DNA from: Delphinus delphis
Taxonomy: Eukaryota; Chordata; Mammalia; Artiodactyla; Delphinidae
Length of the DNA stretch: 64,000 nucleotides
Direction of reading: 5' to 3'
Assembly: GCF_949987515.2 (NCBI RefSeq)
Contig: NC_082694.2
Span: 41,998,451-42,062,450, forward strand
The position numbers were made by a program, and so were the translations under genes. Numbering within the stretch: the first letter of the stretch is position 1; the number at the start of each line of letters is the position of its first letter. Under the pieces are notes generated by a model. That model was not told the origin of the DNA, made no database searches, and was given only the letters and a program-made list of their open reading frames with translations. Of this stretch, positions 34,984 through 47,220 are shown piece by piece.

Positions 34984-35514
34984 ATATTAGCAAAACTATT
35001 TTAATTAGAATATTACCACTCTAATAGTGATTAATAGACCTTAGGTATTGATTATCAATGGCTACTGACATCAGTTAAAAGACAGGCAGTCTAATATTAT
35101 GTACCACCTGATGGCAGCTCACCATGCCACCTATGAAATAGTATTACCAAAACATGGAACCTGAATCTGAGCAGAATTCTAAGTTCCTATATCTAGGAAA
35201 TATAGTTGATAGAGGTGCATGTTAAATGACCCGATGATGTCGCAGTCAGCAAAATCCAAGACACAAGAAATACTCTAGATCCATTGATGAATTTTTTCTT
35301 CTTTCTCCCCAACAAATAAGTTGCAAGGGAATTAAAAAAAAACAGATGGAAAGGAATCTATTGATTAAAAGAGGTTTATTGATCATTTGCCATGTGTGGA
35401 CCTTATTTGGACGTTGATTTGAGCAATTAGGAGAGGCAGTAGGGGGAGAAAGAGGGAAGGAGGGAATATCAAGGGTTTTTGAGCATTGCTTGGGTGTTTG
35501 ATGATATGAAAGAA

Positions 35515-35695
35515 TTACTGTTAATTTTTTGAGGTGTGATAATGGTATTGTGGTTATGTTTTTTAAAAAGTTCTTATCTTTTAAAAGTAAACTGGGGAAT
35601 GGGTGAGGGTATAGAAGAAATAAGACTGACCCATGAGCTGATAATGGTTGAAGCTGGGTCATGGGTACACGGTGGTTCAATATATCAACCTTGCT
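35515..35695 (+). mobile_element. Old dispersed repeat 3' tail, family uncertain
   Basis: The phrases 'gtgataatggtattgtggtt', 'atgttttttaaaaagttctt', 'catgagctgataatggttga' and 'agctgggtcatgggtacacg' form a pattern I recognise as the 3' end of an old interspersed mammalian repeat, probably a non-LTR element. I cannot name it. The stretch 35035-35514 upstream is unassigned. Confidence 0.4.
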
Positions 35696-36329
35696 TAAAA
35701 ACAACAACAACCCTAAATGTTTAACAGTATGGCTTCAATTAAATAATTTATGGTATACCCAGGAAATAAAATAATAGGCAGCCATAAAAATGATCTTTAT
35801 AGTATATATCATGTAGAATGTTTAAGAATATTCAGGCCTTCAAAATGTCCATAAAATATTAAGAAATGTAAAAAGGTTACAGAGCGACACGCAGAGAATT
35901 ATCCCATTCAAATTACTAGAGTGGAAATAAAGATCTGCAAATTAACAATAACCATCTCTGCGTAAGAGGATTATGGGTGATTTCAATTTTCTTCTTTGTG
36001 CTTTATTAATGTATTTTAAAAATTACTGTAATATGCATATATTTGGTTATCAGGTTTGTAATTTTATTAAAAATGAGGGAAAAAATATACTTTGGAAAAC
36101 TATTCTCCATAAATGATGAAAACAAAAATTTTGTGTAAGTTTTTAAAAATGTAAGCCAAGCACTATTTTATGGTTATATTATAAAATAATGTATTACTAT
36201 CACTTGGCTGGGAAAAGTCAAGGAAAATTAGTTTTGTTATTTATATCTTGTTTAAGAAAGCAGTGAAGTATAGAATTTTTTTTCTTTTTAATGAGAAAAG
36301 GTCAAGGAGAAAGTCTAACATATATAGAA

Positions 36330-36445
36330 TACCTGGATTAATCTATAAAAATCATTCTTGCAATCCTCAATACAAACTTTTGAGGTTTACTTCTATGTGT
36401 TTTTTAGGTGAGGAAACAGAGAGCTAAAGTTTGTAATTTCCTGCG
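36330..36445 (-). mobile_element. MIR SINE fragment, antisense
   Basis: Complementary MIR core: 'cttgcaatcctcaatacaaa', a 'tttgaggtttact' block, then 'ggtgaggaaacagagagcta'. Diverged. Confidence 0.55.
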
Positions 36446-39254
36446 CTGGGAGTGAACACAGCTTCCAATAGACCTGCCTAGTGGTGTGGAAATCTGACCA
36501 TTTTGTTAGGATGTATATTTCCTCAGGCTCAAAAAAAAATCATACAATCTATTCTTTTGATAATTATTATTCCAGTTTCCAAGATATTCTCATCAAAGGG
36601 ATTAAAGTAAAGTTTGAAACTGAACATTTCTTTGGTTTAGAAAAAATTGAAGTGGTAAGAAATAGCTAAATACACAGTGTTGCCTGATAAATAATGTGAT
36701 CCCATCCCTTTCCGCTTGAATTTCCAGGATAGGTGTATCTCTGAGTGAGGTCAGGTGTGCACAGGACATTTGAAGGGGCTAAGGCTCACCTAGCTCTATA
36801 CTCTTATCCATGTAATACCACAGATTCTTTGATGCCACCGTTTAAGACACTTTTATCAAGTAGGGTTGTCTTTGTTTTTGTTTTTGTTTTCACTTTTTAA
36901 AGGGATACCCATTAAGGTGCCTGTAGTAAGGTATACGGAGTGGAATCTGCTAACTGATGAGAAGTTAACTGGTTGTTTTTAACTGGCTGTCAAAGGGAGG
37001 GTTCAGAAAGGAAGAGTGCAGAGTACCTAACATGGGGATGGTGACTTCTCCCTGTTGGCACATTCTTCTTCTCCCTCTACAAGCCTTTGTTGAGCACCTG
37101 CTATGTTCCAGGCTATCACCTGGATAAAGAGTCTCGGAGTACATCTTTGAGTATTTTCAAATAAGATAGACTTTAAAACATTTTATGTGGCTATAGATAT
37201 AGTGTTAAGTTCAGTCAAGATTAGTTATTGGTGCACTGGGCCCTTACATACTTTTAATGGACTAGTGCTTACTCATCTGTGAATTAAAAGAGAGTAAGAA
37301 ATGAAAACACAGGCACAAGTAATCTATTCAGAACAAAAAAAGCCACAGCTTTTCCTCCCAATCCCTGGGGGGGGAGGGATACCTGTACATGCACACACAT
37401 TTTATATATATTACATGTATATATTCCTGTAAAATATTAATATATTTTAATCTGGACTTTTTTGGAATACATTAAATATGGAAATCTTGGCACTTCATAC
37501 CAATGTGCTTCACAGACAGAATCACAGTATTTATGTAGGAGAGTGTCATAGCATACTGGCAGTGCTTGTTAGTTTTGCTTCTAAAGTATATTAACCAAGA
37601 TATTATCTTGATTATTATGACCCTTCACAGAGATCTCTCTTTAATTATAGTCTTTATCTCAATATAAGGGTAATCTCTTCACCAATCAGTTTACTTATTC
37701 CTATCCTAATAATTCTATAAAAATAATGTGAAAATGGCATCTCCTCACTTTATAGATTAAAAAAAATGGGTAATTGTTCTTAATATTATGGAGAAATTTA
37801 TATCTCTCGTAATTCAGGACTTCAGGTAGGAGTCTCCATTTGAGAAACTCAAGTAGCGAATCTATTGTATGTTTTTGCATTTTCTGAAAATTATGTTTTG
37901 TGTCCACTCTTAAGTTACTTTCCTTTTCTAATTGCATGCATTATTTTAGTTTTCTAAATACAGCAGCTATTGAGTTTTTCTGTACTCATGTATAGAATAT
38001 GTAAGATTAATGCATAATTAGAGCCATTGCTATATCTGCACTTTCGGCAGTTCTGTGACCTTCATGTTTTTGTTTCTTAGCTTAAATCTTAGATCTCAGA
38101 AATAACTCTTCTTTTCTGAATTTACACAGAAAGCAGAGAATTGATTTGAACTACTCTGACTATGTTTTAAAATGTTTTGAACCTTGATGAAACGGATAGG
38201 AGCTTCTGCTCTATTAGGGTTGATAAGAATCACGTGCATTGCATTAACTTTCCTTTGGTATTTCCATACAAACTCTCCTCGTATGTCACATTAATTATGA
38301 GCATATACATTTCATACACTGGGGAAAAAAAATCAGAGCTGACGATTAGCTTGGTGCTTCAGGGTTTTTTTTTTCCTGAATTGAATTGAATTCTGGTCTT
38401 ATTTGACTTCATATTGCAGCCCATTTTGCTGGCATGTATTAAATGTGTAGTGTTCTATTTATTGCAGTTGAGGATCTTGTTTTATGATCATTTTTCTGAC
38501 CACTTAAGATAGAACATGAGGACTTGTAAGTACTGCAAACACACTGGTCATTGAACATATCAATGAGTAAAAGGTGAGTGGGTTGGTGATAAATGAGAGA
38601 GAAGTACCTTTGTTTCAATATTTATTGAGGATTGTTTTTAATGAAGTGTTCTGTCTAGAGTGGAATTACTGCTCTTTGTCTCCCTCTTCATAATCTCTTT
38701 AGTGGGTCAAGTTGCTGTCTGTAGCTGTATCTTCATTATTTAGAGATCTTGGGAAAGGGTGAAAGCCTCACCTTAGTTATCAACTAAGTACTGTATTGGT
38801 GTTTTCCGTGAGTGTGTCAGAGTAGAAATCCACGACTGTGCCACAGGGAGGGAAAGCTTTGCAGTGCACTTCTTTATAGATTTGTGAAACCTTAGTCTAA
38901 TGGATATAAATCTAGGAAATATATATCTATGATGGGTTTTGGAAAGTACAGTTTTGGCATCGTATGCCATGGTTTCTATGTTGGAAAAAGGAAGAATATT
39001 GAATTGTGCCAAATCTCCAAATGCTCTCTCTTTCTCTGCAGTGAAACCTTGCTGCATGGGATGGCTTTTAGACAGGGAGAGCCTCAGAGTGTCTGTATCA
39101 GGCCTGAACAGGGGAGAGTGGGGGTTTGTGTTGACAGTTCTAGTTTCTGCAGATTATGCCAACTTAATAAAAACAAAAACTATCACGCATTTAAGACTTC
39201 ATCACTGAAAACACTACTATTAAAATAGTAACTGAATTTGCACCATTCCAACTT
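36446..39254. other. Unassigned sequence
   Basis: No gene recognised. It holds a short (TTTTTG)n run at about 36870-36893. A possible MIR scrap ('gttgagcacctgctatgttc') lies at about 37090. Overlapping frames of 94-99 codons at 38773-39228 on both strands have no recognisable domain. Confidence 0.4.
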
Positions 39255-39345
39255 GATTTTTCAAAGTGATTTCACATCATTATCTCATGTTATCCTCTCA
39301 ACAACTCTGTGAGATAGATAACCCAGGTCTGATGGGTTTATCTTA
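39255..39345 (-). mobile_element. Possible MIR fragment, antisense
   Basis: The run 'catcattatctcatgttatc', 'ctctcaacaactctgtgaga' and 'tagataacc' matches the complement of the MIR core. Short. Confidence 0.5.
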
Positions 39346-39449
39346 CATTCTTGATTATTCCTTGTTACACTTGTCTTTTTATCCTCTTCCTTTCTACAGG
39401 ACTTTCATATCTATATATAAAAATGCTTAACTCTTTAAGCAAGCAAATA

Positions 39450-41095
39450 AAACATCAACCCGTCCTTCAATGACATCTGCCTTTATTTTCCAGTATTGCC
39501 ACTACCATCTGCTCTGTCTCTCCTTTCCCCCTCTAGAGCCAAGTGTCAGGAAGGGGGGGACTCACTGTCTAAATATCCTTTCTTCCATTCTCTTCTCTGA
39601 ATTTCTCAAAGTCCTATTGTGAATTGTTTTCAGCATTTGGCACTGAGAACTGTTCCTTCCTTCTTCCAGCTCTCTCCTATCTTGTGCCTCTGCTCCTACC
39701 CTCTCAGGGAGCTCCTGATCAAACCTAATTTGAGGGCTCTTCATCCCAATCTGCATTTCCATCCCAGCCTCTCTTATACATATACCAACTTTTGTATATA
39801 TATGTGTATATATATGTATATTTTCAACATACACAAAATTGAACCAATTTTCAATGTGTTCAAGTCTGTTTCTTTTTAAAAATCTATTTCTGACTTTGCT
39901 TAAAGAATTGATGGTCACTGTCTTTGCTCATGGCAGAATTCTGGGTCAGGTTTAGGACCCTTCTCAGCTTCTGACACCCTCATCTTTCAACAACATATAT
40001 TTTGTTAATTCGACCCACTTAAAATTCTGTCAATTACAATTTATTAATTTTTTAAAAAAAATTTCACCTGTGTTCCCTCCCTTCATCCGCACTGACACCG
40101 TGTTATTATAGAGTCTCACCCTGCATTAGTGCAACTTCCACCCCAGCCAGTATCCCTGCTTCTAACTGTGTTTCTTTCTAAATATCTATACTCCTGCCAG
40201 AGTGTGTTTTTAATATTTACTTAAAACCCACCTATTTTTTTAACCACCTTTCAGTGCAGTGTTCATACTCTTTAATATATCACACGAGATACTTTTTGAT
40301 CCATTTCAGCCTCCCTTTTCAAATCTAACTTTTTCTACACTTCCCCTGCATCTTACTCTGTGACTGCAAGGAACCACTTACAATTCTTAGGATGCTCGGT
40401 GGCCTCTGTCATCCTTGCCCGAAATGTCCTCTGTACTGGGTTGAATAGTATCTCCCCCCACCTCCCCCGCCCGCCCATTCGTGTTCACCAGGAATCTCAG
40501 GATGTTACCTTATTAGGAAATAAGATCTTTGCAGATGTAATTAGTTACAGTGGATTCATACTGCATTAGAGTGGGCCCCTAAATGCAATATGACTGACGT
40601 CCTTATAAGAAAAAGAGAGAAACACAGGGGAGAAGACCTTCCGAAGACAGAGGCAGAGATTGGAGTGATACATCTACAAGGCAGGGAACGCCAAAGATTG
40701 CTGCAACACCGGAAGCTAGGAGGGAGGCATGGGATGGTTTCTCCCTCTTGGCCTACAGAAAGAACCAACCCTGCTAACAGCTTGATTTCAGACTGCCTAG
40801 CCTCCAGCACTGTCATTTTAAGCTAACCAGTTTATGGTAATTTGTTAGGAAAGCCCTAGGAAACTAATTTACCCTCTACCAACTCACCCCCAATTGTAGT
40901 AGCCCTCAGGACCTCCCAGGTTTGGGCAAGGGCTCCACCTCTGGGCACCCGGTGGTCCTCTGTTCTGTCGCTGTGCTGGAGCCACCCGCCAGTGAGCTCC
41001 TTGAGGGCAACGCACCAGCCTTTGTCCTCTGTCTCTAGCACCCAGCACAGTGCCTGGCATAGAACAGGACAGGATTTTTATGGGTGAATTAAATC
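39450..41095 (+). mobile_element. L2 LINE, sense, split by an MLT1-type LTR
   Basis: L2 sequence can be followed in three pieces. An RT-region scrap ('gttttcagcatttggcactg') lies at about 39530-39690. A 3'-proximal piece at about 40060-40428 has 'cctgcattagtgcaacttcc' (40121), 'actcctgccagagtgtgttt' (40190) and 'cttaaaacccacc' (40221). The L2 3' end at about 40985-41095 has 'gagctccttgagggcaacgc' and 'ccagcacagtgcctggcata'. The LTR at 40432-40870 separates the last two. The segment 39770-40060 is not clearly L2. No frame survives. Confidence 0.65.
40432..40870 (+). mobile_element. MLT1-type (ERVL-MaLR) LTR
   Basis: Sense LTR, probably solo. It starts 'tgtactgggttgaatagtat'. Landmarks are 'aaataagatctttgcagatg' (40529), 'gagtgggcccctaaatgcaa' (40569), 'cgtccttataagaaaaagag' (40598), 'gaggcagagattggagtgat' (40650) and 'cctagcctccagcactgtca' (40796). 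It ends 'gccctaggaaactaat'. No internal sequence adjoins it. An 86-codon minus-strand frame inside has no meaning. Confidence 0.8.
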
Positions 41096-42480
41096 ACCAA
41101 AATGACAGATTTCTGATATGGGTTATCACGCATTCCTTTTAACCCTTTAATTTTGTTTGCTGCGTTGTGTGTTCAGTGGAAGACTTAACTGAAGTATTCA
41201 GATGTGTTTGCCATTTTGACTTTTCTTTTGAGTGACCCTAATGAATAGCTGGTTGTACTTTAGACACCAAGTTCTGCCGTCAATGGGAAAATCCCATGTA
41301 GCTGGTGGTTAATATTTCAGCAGAGGTGAGTTTTTCTGGTTGGTAGCTGGCTTCTTTAGGAAGAGGGAGCTGGCCCCATGGCAGTGGGATGGAAGAGGTT
41401 GAAATGTGGAGAGGGGGCTGGGTGCCTCGGTGATGGGGGGTAGGCAGGGACTAGAATGTTAAAGTGAAACTTGGGGCCATATAGGGTTTTTGTTGCTGTT
41501 GTCCAGAGTAACTGAATGAGAATAGTGGCAGCAGTGACCTATAATAAGTTCTTGGAAGTTGGGTACCTTCTTACTCTAACTAGTTCCATTTCTGTGCCCA
41601 CCTCCCCATGTCTAAACACTTCCCATCCACCTACAGAAAGTTGAATTTTATCTGCTTCTTCTGAAAGTTCCTCAAATACCCCAGTTTTCTTTCTCATGAT
41701 TGCCCAATCTTTGCTGAGTATGATTTCATTCTTCTCTTATAGGTGACTAGAAGGAAAAGATAAGAGATGAAAATGGTTTTTTTCTCTATCACCAAGTCCA
41801 TTCCCTTTTGATTCATCAAAAGACAAAATGAATTCCAAAAAGCTTAATGGATTTGATAGCTGCATTGCACATCTAGAAAAATTTATCCTACCAAAAAAAA
41901 AAAAATTCCCATCAATTATTTGGTTAACTGATGAGAAATTAAAGGCCAAGTTTGGAAATTGTTCAAGTTTTCTATGAATATTCATAAATAATTAACTTGC
42001 ATCTCAATTTAGAACCTAACAACAGTTCATTTCAAATTTTTTTTTTTTTTTTTAATATCTGAGTTAATTATATGCTGAGATCTGGTTGCTGGGTCTTCCC
42101 TCCTAGTGGTGACTGAATAACTGCAGTCTGTGAAAATAACCCTTTGCTTCTGTGACTTTTACCATGTTGTTGTGTACTTGAAGGAAGACGCGAAATCATG
42201 CTGTTTGAAGGCCAACTGGCTTCCTAAGGGGGGTGTTTTCTCCCCTCCCCTTCTCCCAGTCTTTTCTCTAGGCCCTATATGTCTTTGAGACTGAATTCCT
42301 TTCCTCCACACTTTTTACTAAAAGGGCAAAAAACAGTGTGTAAGAAAAAGAGACAAGAAAAAAGGAATCTGCCCCAAAGTAAATGGTGAAAAGCTAAATT
42401 GCTAGTCGTCCTGGGATTTAAGCCCCTTGTGAGAGGTACAGCGATTGCAAACCCCTCACGGTGAAAAACACCAGAGAGAA
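41096..42480. other. Unassigned sequence
   Basis: No gene or repeat family recognised. Contains a T-run of about 16 at about 42038-42053 and A-run of 13 at 41894-41906. Confidence 0.4.
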
Positions 42481-43260
42481 CTAAGCCTAACCGGGTAAAG
42501 GACCTCGGTACTTTGTGAAACGCTGCTGCAGAGAAGAGTAATCAGAGACCTGGGCTGTTAGCACGAGGGAGGCCATTCGGGGACTGCCCCTTTTGTCTCT
42601 TCGCCTTGTACGGGCTGGCGGATGGAATAATTGTGGACAAAGGGTCCACGGAGGGCGGAGGGTAGGGTATGAACTCTTCAGGCAGCTGCTTTCAGCTTTA
42701 TTTACTGTGCCATCTTTCAGCCGAAGCCTCCTGTCCAGTTCCGAGCCTCGTCTGGGGCGCTGACTGCGGGGTAACACTGCCATCTAGTGGCCACGTCGCC
42801 CCTGTGAGCCGGCTTCCTGTGCCCTCTGGCTGGTTCTGTCGCTCCCCCTCTTTCTATCGCTCCCTTTCTCTCTTGCTCTCTCTCTCTTTTTTAAAAAAGG
42901 TTTTTATCCCATCAAGAAAAAAAAAAAAAAAACAAAACAACCTGGCTCTTGGAAAACAACCAACTCTGTTGGAACTCAGAGATAATAATCAGTTTCTCTG
43001 GGCCTGTGAAATTGGCTCATTAAGCGTGCTTTTTAACAGAAAATATTGGAAGCGATTAAGTCTGCTTTACTGAGTGGGCATGAAATGGCCAACCTTCGGC
43101 CACCCACAGCTCGTAGGTGCCTGGCGCCGTTTTATGCATGCAGCGTAATGTCTTTACTTGAAGTGCTGTTTATTCATCACCTGCTTATTTATCTCTTTGC
43201 ATTTGGCAGGCGCATCGATCAATGTTAAACTGTCACACAAGGTTATTTTTCTTTTACATA
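42481..43260. promoter_or_regulatory. Candidate regulatory stretch with CTCF-like site
   Basis: GC-richer than its surroundings, with retained CpGs and no recognised repeat. A strong CTCF-type core reading GCCACTAGATGGCAG on the minus strand lies at 42777-42791. A (CT)n tract (42858-42889) and an A-run (42918-42932) follow. Downstream, 43020-43230 looks non-repetitive with AT-rich factor-site-like words ('ttttatgcatgcagcgtaat', 'catcgatcaatgttaaac'). A 134-codon plus-strand frame (42669-43073) runs through the A-run into Lys repeats and looks fortuitous. Confidence 0.35.
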
Positions 43261-45029
43261 ACAGTATAGGCCTAAGGTAGTGGCATATTAAAAGTAATAA
43301 CTTTCTAACTTGTAGCTCAAGATGACAGCCCCATTTTTACCGAATATATTACAGCAAGGAATTTCTCATTCAGTTCTCCCTCGCCCTCCCTCCCTCCGTT
43401 CCACTAGTACTCAGCTCTTCCAAGGTCAAAGGCTTCATTCTGCCTTGCTTCCCTCCCACTTTGCATACCACTCGGTGTCCCCTTCACCTCCAGTTATCTC
43501 GCTCTTTTAGGCTGATAAGCCCACAGAGAACATTCTGTCCACAGGGAATACACATCTTGCTTGTCCTTCTTTATGATGACATTTCTGCCTTTGCAGAAAG
43601 AAATGGTAGCCGGGCAAGCTCTGGAGAAGAAGCAAACAAGCTTCTTCATATGGAGGCAAAGGTTGTGATGGTCGTCTCTTTCCATGTCCACAGCCATCTT
43701 GGTAAATGTGGTAGAATGTTGCTGCTTTTTATTTTCCTTTAGAGTTATAACAGGCAACAACAGAAACCACAGGCCCATGGAAAAATAGAATTAAAAAACA
43801 TCTGAAAGCAACTAGCATTGCTTTGAAGCAACTGGGGTTCATTTGGGGCTTTTAAGTTGAGTTGTTTTCCCCTCCTTTCTTTGGTTTTAGCTTGGTTTGT
43901 GTTGCTTTCAAACTCCACCCAGTTTATGATGCCTAGTTTCTTGGCAATAGGCCAAGCTGGCTTTCTTTGTACAAACAGGTTTTCTTTTTCTTTCTTTCAT
44001 TTCTTTTTTTACCCCCTCTAGTCCAAGCTAAAAATGCCTACAGATAGAATATCAGATCTTTTTAGTATCAAATTTCAAAGTGGCCCTTAGAATTCCTTCC
44101 TGCCCTTGATCTCTCCGTTTGGATTTCAGCTCAGACTTGGATTCTGTTGCTAAATATGGCTTGGACCCTGGCTTTCTGATGCAGTGCTTTGAGACTCTTG
44201 CGTACACAGGAATTAAATATCCTACTATAGTGGGCGTCGTTGCACAACTACTCCTGTGGTACAACATGCCACACCCATTCTGATCTATTGTGCCTCAAAA
44301 TAGTTCATCGAGGCAGTATGAGGAGGGACGTGTAAGTGGATAAGAAACTCTGGTCCCACAGACTACTGAAGCATGCGCTTGAGAGGCTGACAAGCTTAGC
44401 CCTGAATGTGGCCCACCTTGCGAATTTCCTTAGGCATTTCTGTGCGAGAAGATGGTGGGATTCTGATCTATGGTGATCTGTTTTATCATGGGTAGCACAG
44501 CCCCAGAAAAAAAGCATGCCCATTAAAAAAAATGCAGCCCAGCCTGTGTCTGTGCTCTTACGATCAATATTTGCATTAAAGTGGTTTAAATGTATGTGGC
44601 TCTGAGGCTGTCCATTCTTTCAGCCTGACCTGCTGCATTGATTAGGGCTAGTGTTAGAGGGGGAAAGAGCAAATCAGGCGAGGACAAGAATTAAAAGGAA
44701 AAACAGAAGAAAATGAAAGCTGTTGCTGTGGGTGCTGTAGGAGATACTTGCAGCCATTCGTGGATGCCCTATTCGCTCAGCAGCCCGCTCTGCTGGAGGA
44801 TACGCCCGCTCTCTTCATCTTTCTCATAGGGCTTTTTTGTCTTTCAAAAACCAACAACAGGAATTCTGGGTGCCTCTAAGATGGGGCAACTCACTGGCTT
44901 GTGATTAACAGCCAGGTGTGGCCAAGGCTAATACCTGTATTTAGCTACTTGTCTTGCATCCTTTCTTTTTGCCTCCACAGTCCTATTTGTGAGCTCCATT
45001 TGCTTGGCTAAAATCTCATTAATACCAAT
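43261..45029. other. Unassigned, relatively balanced composition
   Basis: No repeat family recognised over 1.7 kb, in a window where that is uncommon. No coding support. Could be single-copy intergenic or intronic DNA. Confidence 0.4.
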
Positions 45030-45262
45030 TACAACCACTACTTTGTATCAGATATTGCTGAGTTCTTTGCAGACATGATCTAAGTTGATTCTCTAAAGCA
45101 GCCTGTGCAGAGGTCTTTCTGATCCCATTTTTCACCTTTGGCATCTAAGGAGGAGTTGTAACTAGTCTGAAGTTAAACCACCAGTAAAAGGCAGTAACTC
45201 TTCAAATCCAGATCTCTGTTTCTAAAGCGCAGACTCTTAACTGTCACGCTAGGTAATGTTGT
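45030..45262 (-). mobile_element. MIR SINE, antisense
   Basis: Near full-length complementary MIR: 'actttgtatcagatattgct', 'gttgattctctaaagcagcc', 'ctgatcccatttttcacctt', 'agtctgaagttaaaccacca' and 'tctaaagcgcagactcttaa' in order. The tRNA-derived end lies at the right. Confidence 0.7.
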
Positions 45263-47034
45263 GTTTTGGGGAATTGTCTCTGTTGGGGTAGTTGATCAGA
45301 TTAAACATCACGCGTAACACTGGTCTGTGTATGAAGAAATATAATGCCCACGTTATAATACTGGAGTCCATTGTTGTATCACCACAGACACTTTAAGTTA
45401 CTTGGAGCACAAAATGTTTTCAGTGGAGACGTGGATGGAATGTGGCCTTTTAGAGAAGACAAGACAGTCACAGGAGCAGAGCTATACCACACGTTAGTAC
45501 TTTATTCCCCTTCTGCCATGGCAAAGAAATGGCCCAAATATTTCTTGCTGGGTGAAGCAGTCTCAAGGAAATCTAAAATTTTCTCAGATGAACCACTTTA
45601 CAGAGCTCTTTGGTGAGTTAACTGGACTCTGGAGTATAAGGATTCTAAGGCACTAGAATAATACTTTTTCATAGGATATTGGAGAATTATGTGTGAAGTA
45701 ACTACTATGGAGAACTGTGCTGGGTAAGATGACATACTTCTTAATATCTAAGAACTGATTATGTAGTAAAGGATAAAAAGCAGACAGTGAAATAGTTAAA
45801 TTCCTTCACCAGACAGGGTATGATCTTATGTGATCTGTATGTGATAATGAGTCCCATGGAAAGGAAATGTAGGAGGAATGTAGAAAATGGCGAGAGTATT
45901 GAGAGGGGGAGTGTTTGGAGAAGCTCTTGTAGAGTTGGACCTGAAGATGGATGGAAAGAACATAAACTGGGGGATAGAAGACATTCAGACTGGAGAAATG
46001 TATGTGTATAGTTCGGAATTTGGAAGGAATGTCCCTGCTAAAGCTAATGGTAGCATGCAGTGGGTGGTTGGAATGGGTTGGGTAGACCACAAAGACCTTG
46101 AAGGTCAAGATTGGACAGTTGAAACTGTCTTGCATTGTGTCCTCTTTTATTGTCTTGGGGAATCAAACAAATTTGTCTGGTGAAATTACAGCTTGGAAAT
46201 TTGACCTACTTAGGGCCTTGCTTGGAGCATTGGAGTTTCAAACAAGCCCTTCACTCTAAAGGAAGAATCTCTTGATACTTCCATTTTCTCAAGGATGAAA
46301 AGAAATTAAAAGTAACACATGTGAAGATTTGACTTATGAGGCTAACTTGAAGTAGGAGAATTACCTCAAGAGAGAAATAAAAAGGTGAAAGCAATTTTCC
46401 AAATCTGAAATATTAAGAGCAACATGTTGACAAGTTTGCTTTTTGCCAAAGCTGTTGCGTGAAAATCTAGCTTATCAGAGAGAGAAATTTGTGTGCAATA
46501 ATCATTCACATTAGAAAAGGGTTTTCTATAAGATTCCTTTAAATAGAAGTCCCTTTGTTCATTTTAAATGTGCTTTGATTTACTAACCTAAACACAGGAC
46601 ACCCCCACACCGAAAAAAGAAAGAAACCTCCCGAAACAATCCCACAAACAAAGAGCCTGCTTTATAAATAGCTTTTAAGGAAATCATCTCCTGTCTACTA
46701 GTTCATAAAGCAAGGTACATACTTACAGGTTGCTGCCACACTTAGATTGAGTTGGGTAATAATGCCAATGCATTATAAAACAGCAGGTAAATTTCTGATT
46801 TTAGGAATGTTCTACGTGCTTGGAAAAATATGTTCCACAGGAATCTAGTTATATGTGTAAAAAAATCGGGTTTGAAATAACAGAATAACATCACTGAGTG
46901 CTTTAGGATGAAGTTCTATGTAGGTCGATTTAGGGAACTACCTTTGGCTTACATTGTCTCACTTTGAATGAGTTCCTTTGCTTATCTCTCTCTTTCTGGT
47001 TCTTCACTAAAGAATGAAGTCTTGTACCCTAGAT
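45263..47034. other. Unassigned sequence
   Basis: No gene recognised. The stretch about 45800-46130 has G-rich phrases ('gttggacctgaagatggatg', 'ggttgggtagaccacaaaga') like old interspersed repeats, but I cannot assign a family. A frame of 98 codons at 45887-46183 has no known domain. Confidence 0.35.
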
Positions 47035-47220
47035 CAGTGGTTCTCAAAGGGCAGTTCTCAGAAAAGCCGCCTCAGCATGACGTGAAAACTTGTTAGAGAT
47101 GCAAATTCTTGGACCTCATCCCTGAACAACTGAATCAGAAACTTGGGGTGAGCCCAGCAGTCTGTGTTTTGTAAGAAGTCCTCTGGGTAATTCTGATACA
47201 TGCTGAATTTGAGAACCACC
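47035..47220 (+). mobile_element. MER5A-like hAT-Charlie element
   Basis: Nearly complete. The left terminal repeat is cagtggttctcaaa and the right end tttgagaaccacc. Internal landmarks include 'cttgttagagatgcaaattc', 'gaatcagaaacttggggtga', 'cagcagtctgtgttttgtaa' and 'ggtaattctgatacatgctg'. The length of about 186 bp matches the family. Non-autonomous, with no transposase. Confidence 0.9.

Larger units (their letters stand above)
34235..36090 (+). mobile_element. Old L1M 3' end, sense, split by a SINE and another repeat
   Basis: The left part (34235-34618) carries degenerate terminal ORF2 landmarks such as 'gggcaatatgtatagtaatg' (34484) and 'aaacatgcacacatagatgt' (34571). The right part (about 35715-36090) resumes with 'ttaaataatttatggtatac' (35738) and 'aggcagccataaaaatgatc' (35776), and ends in a T/A-rich 3' region. 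A long CHR SINE (34635-34967) and a separate repeat (about 35515-35695) lie between them. Confidence 0.55.

Noticed and set aside
35246..35710. 154-codon minus-strand frame
   Set aside because: Part of it is antisense to an old dispersed repeat, and no recognisable domain is present.
42669..43073. 134-codon plus-strand frame in the GC-richer interval
   Set aside because: Passes through CT and A runs (Ser-Leu and Lys repeats). No domain or splice evidence.
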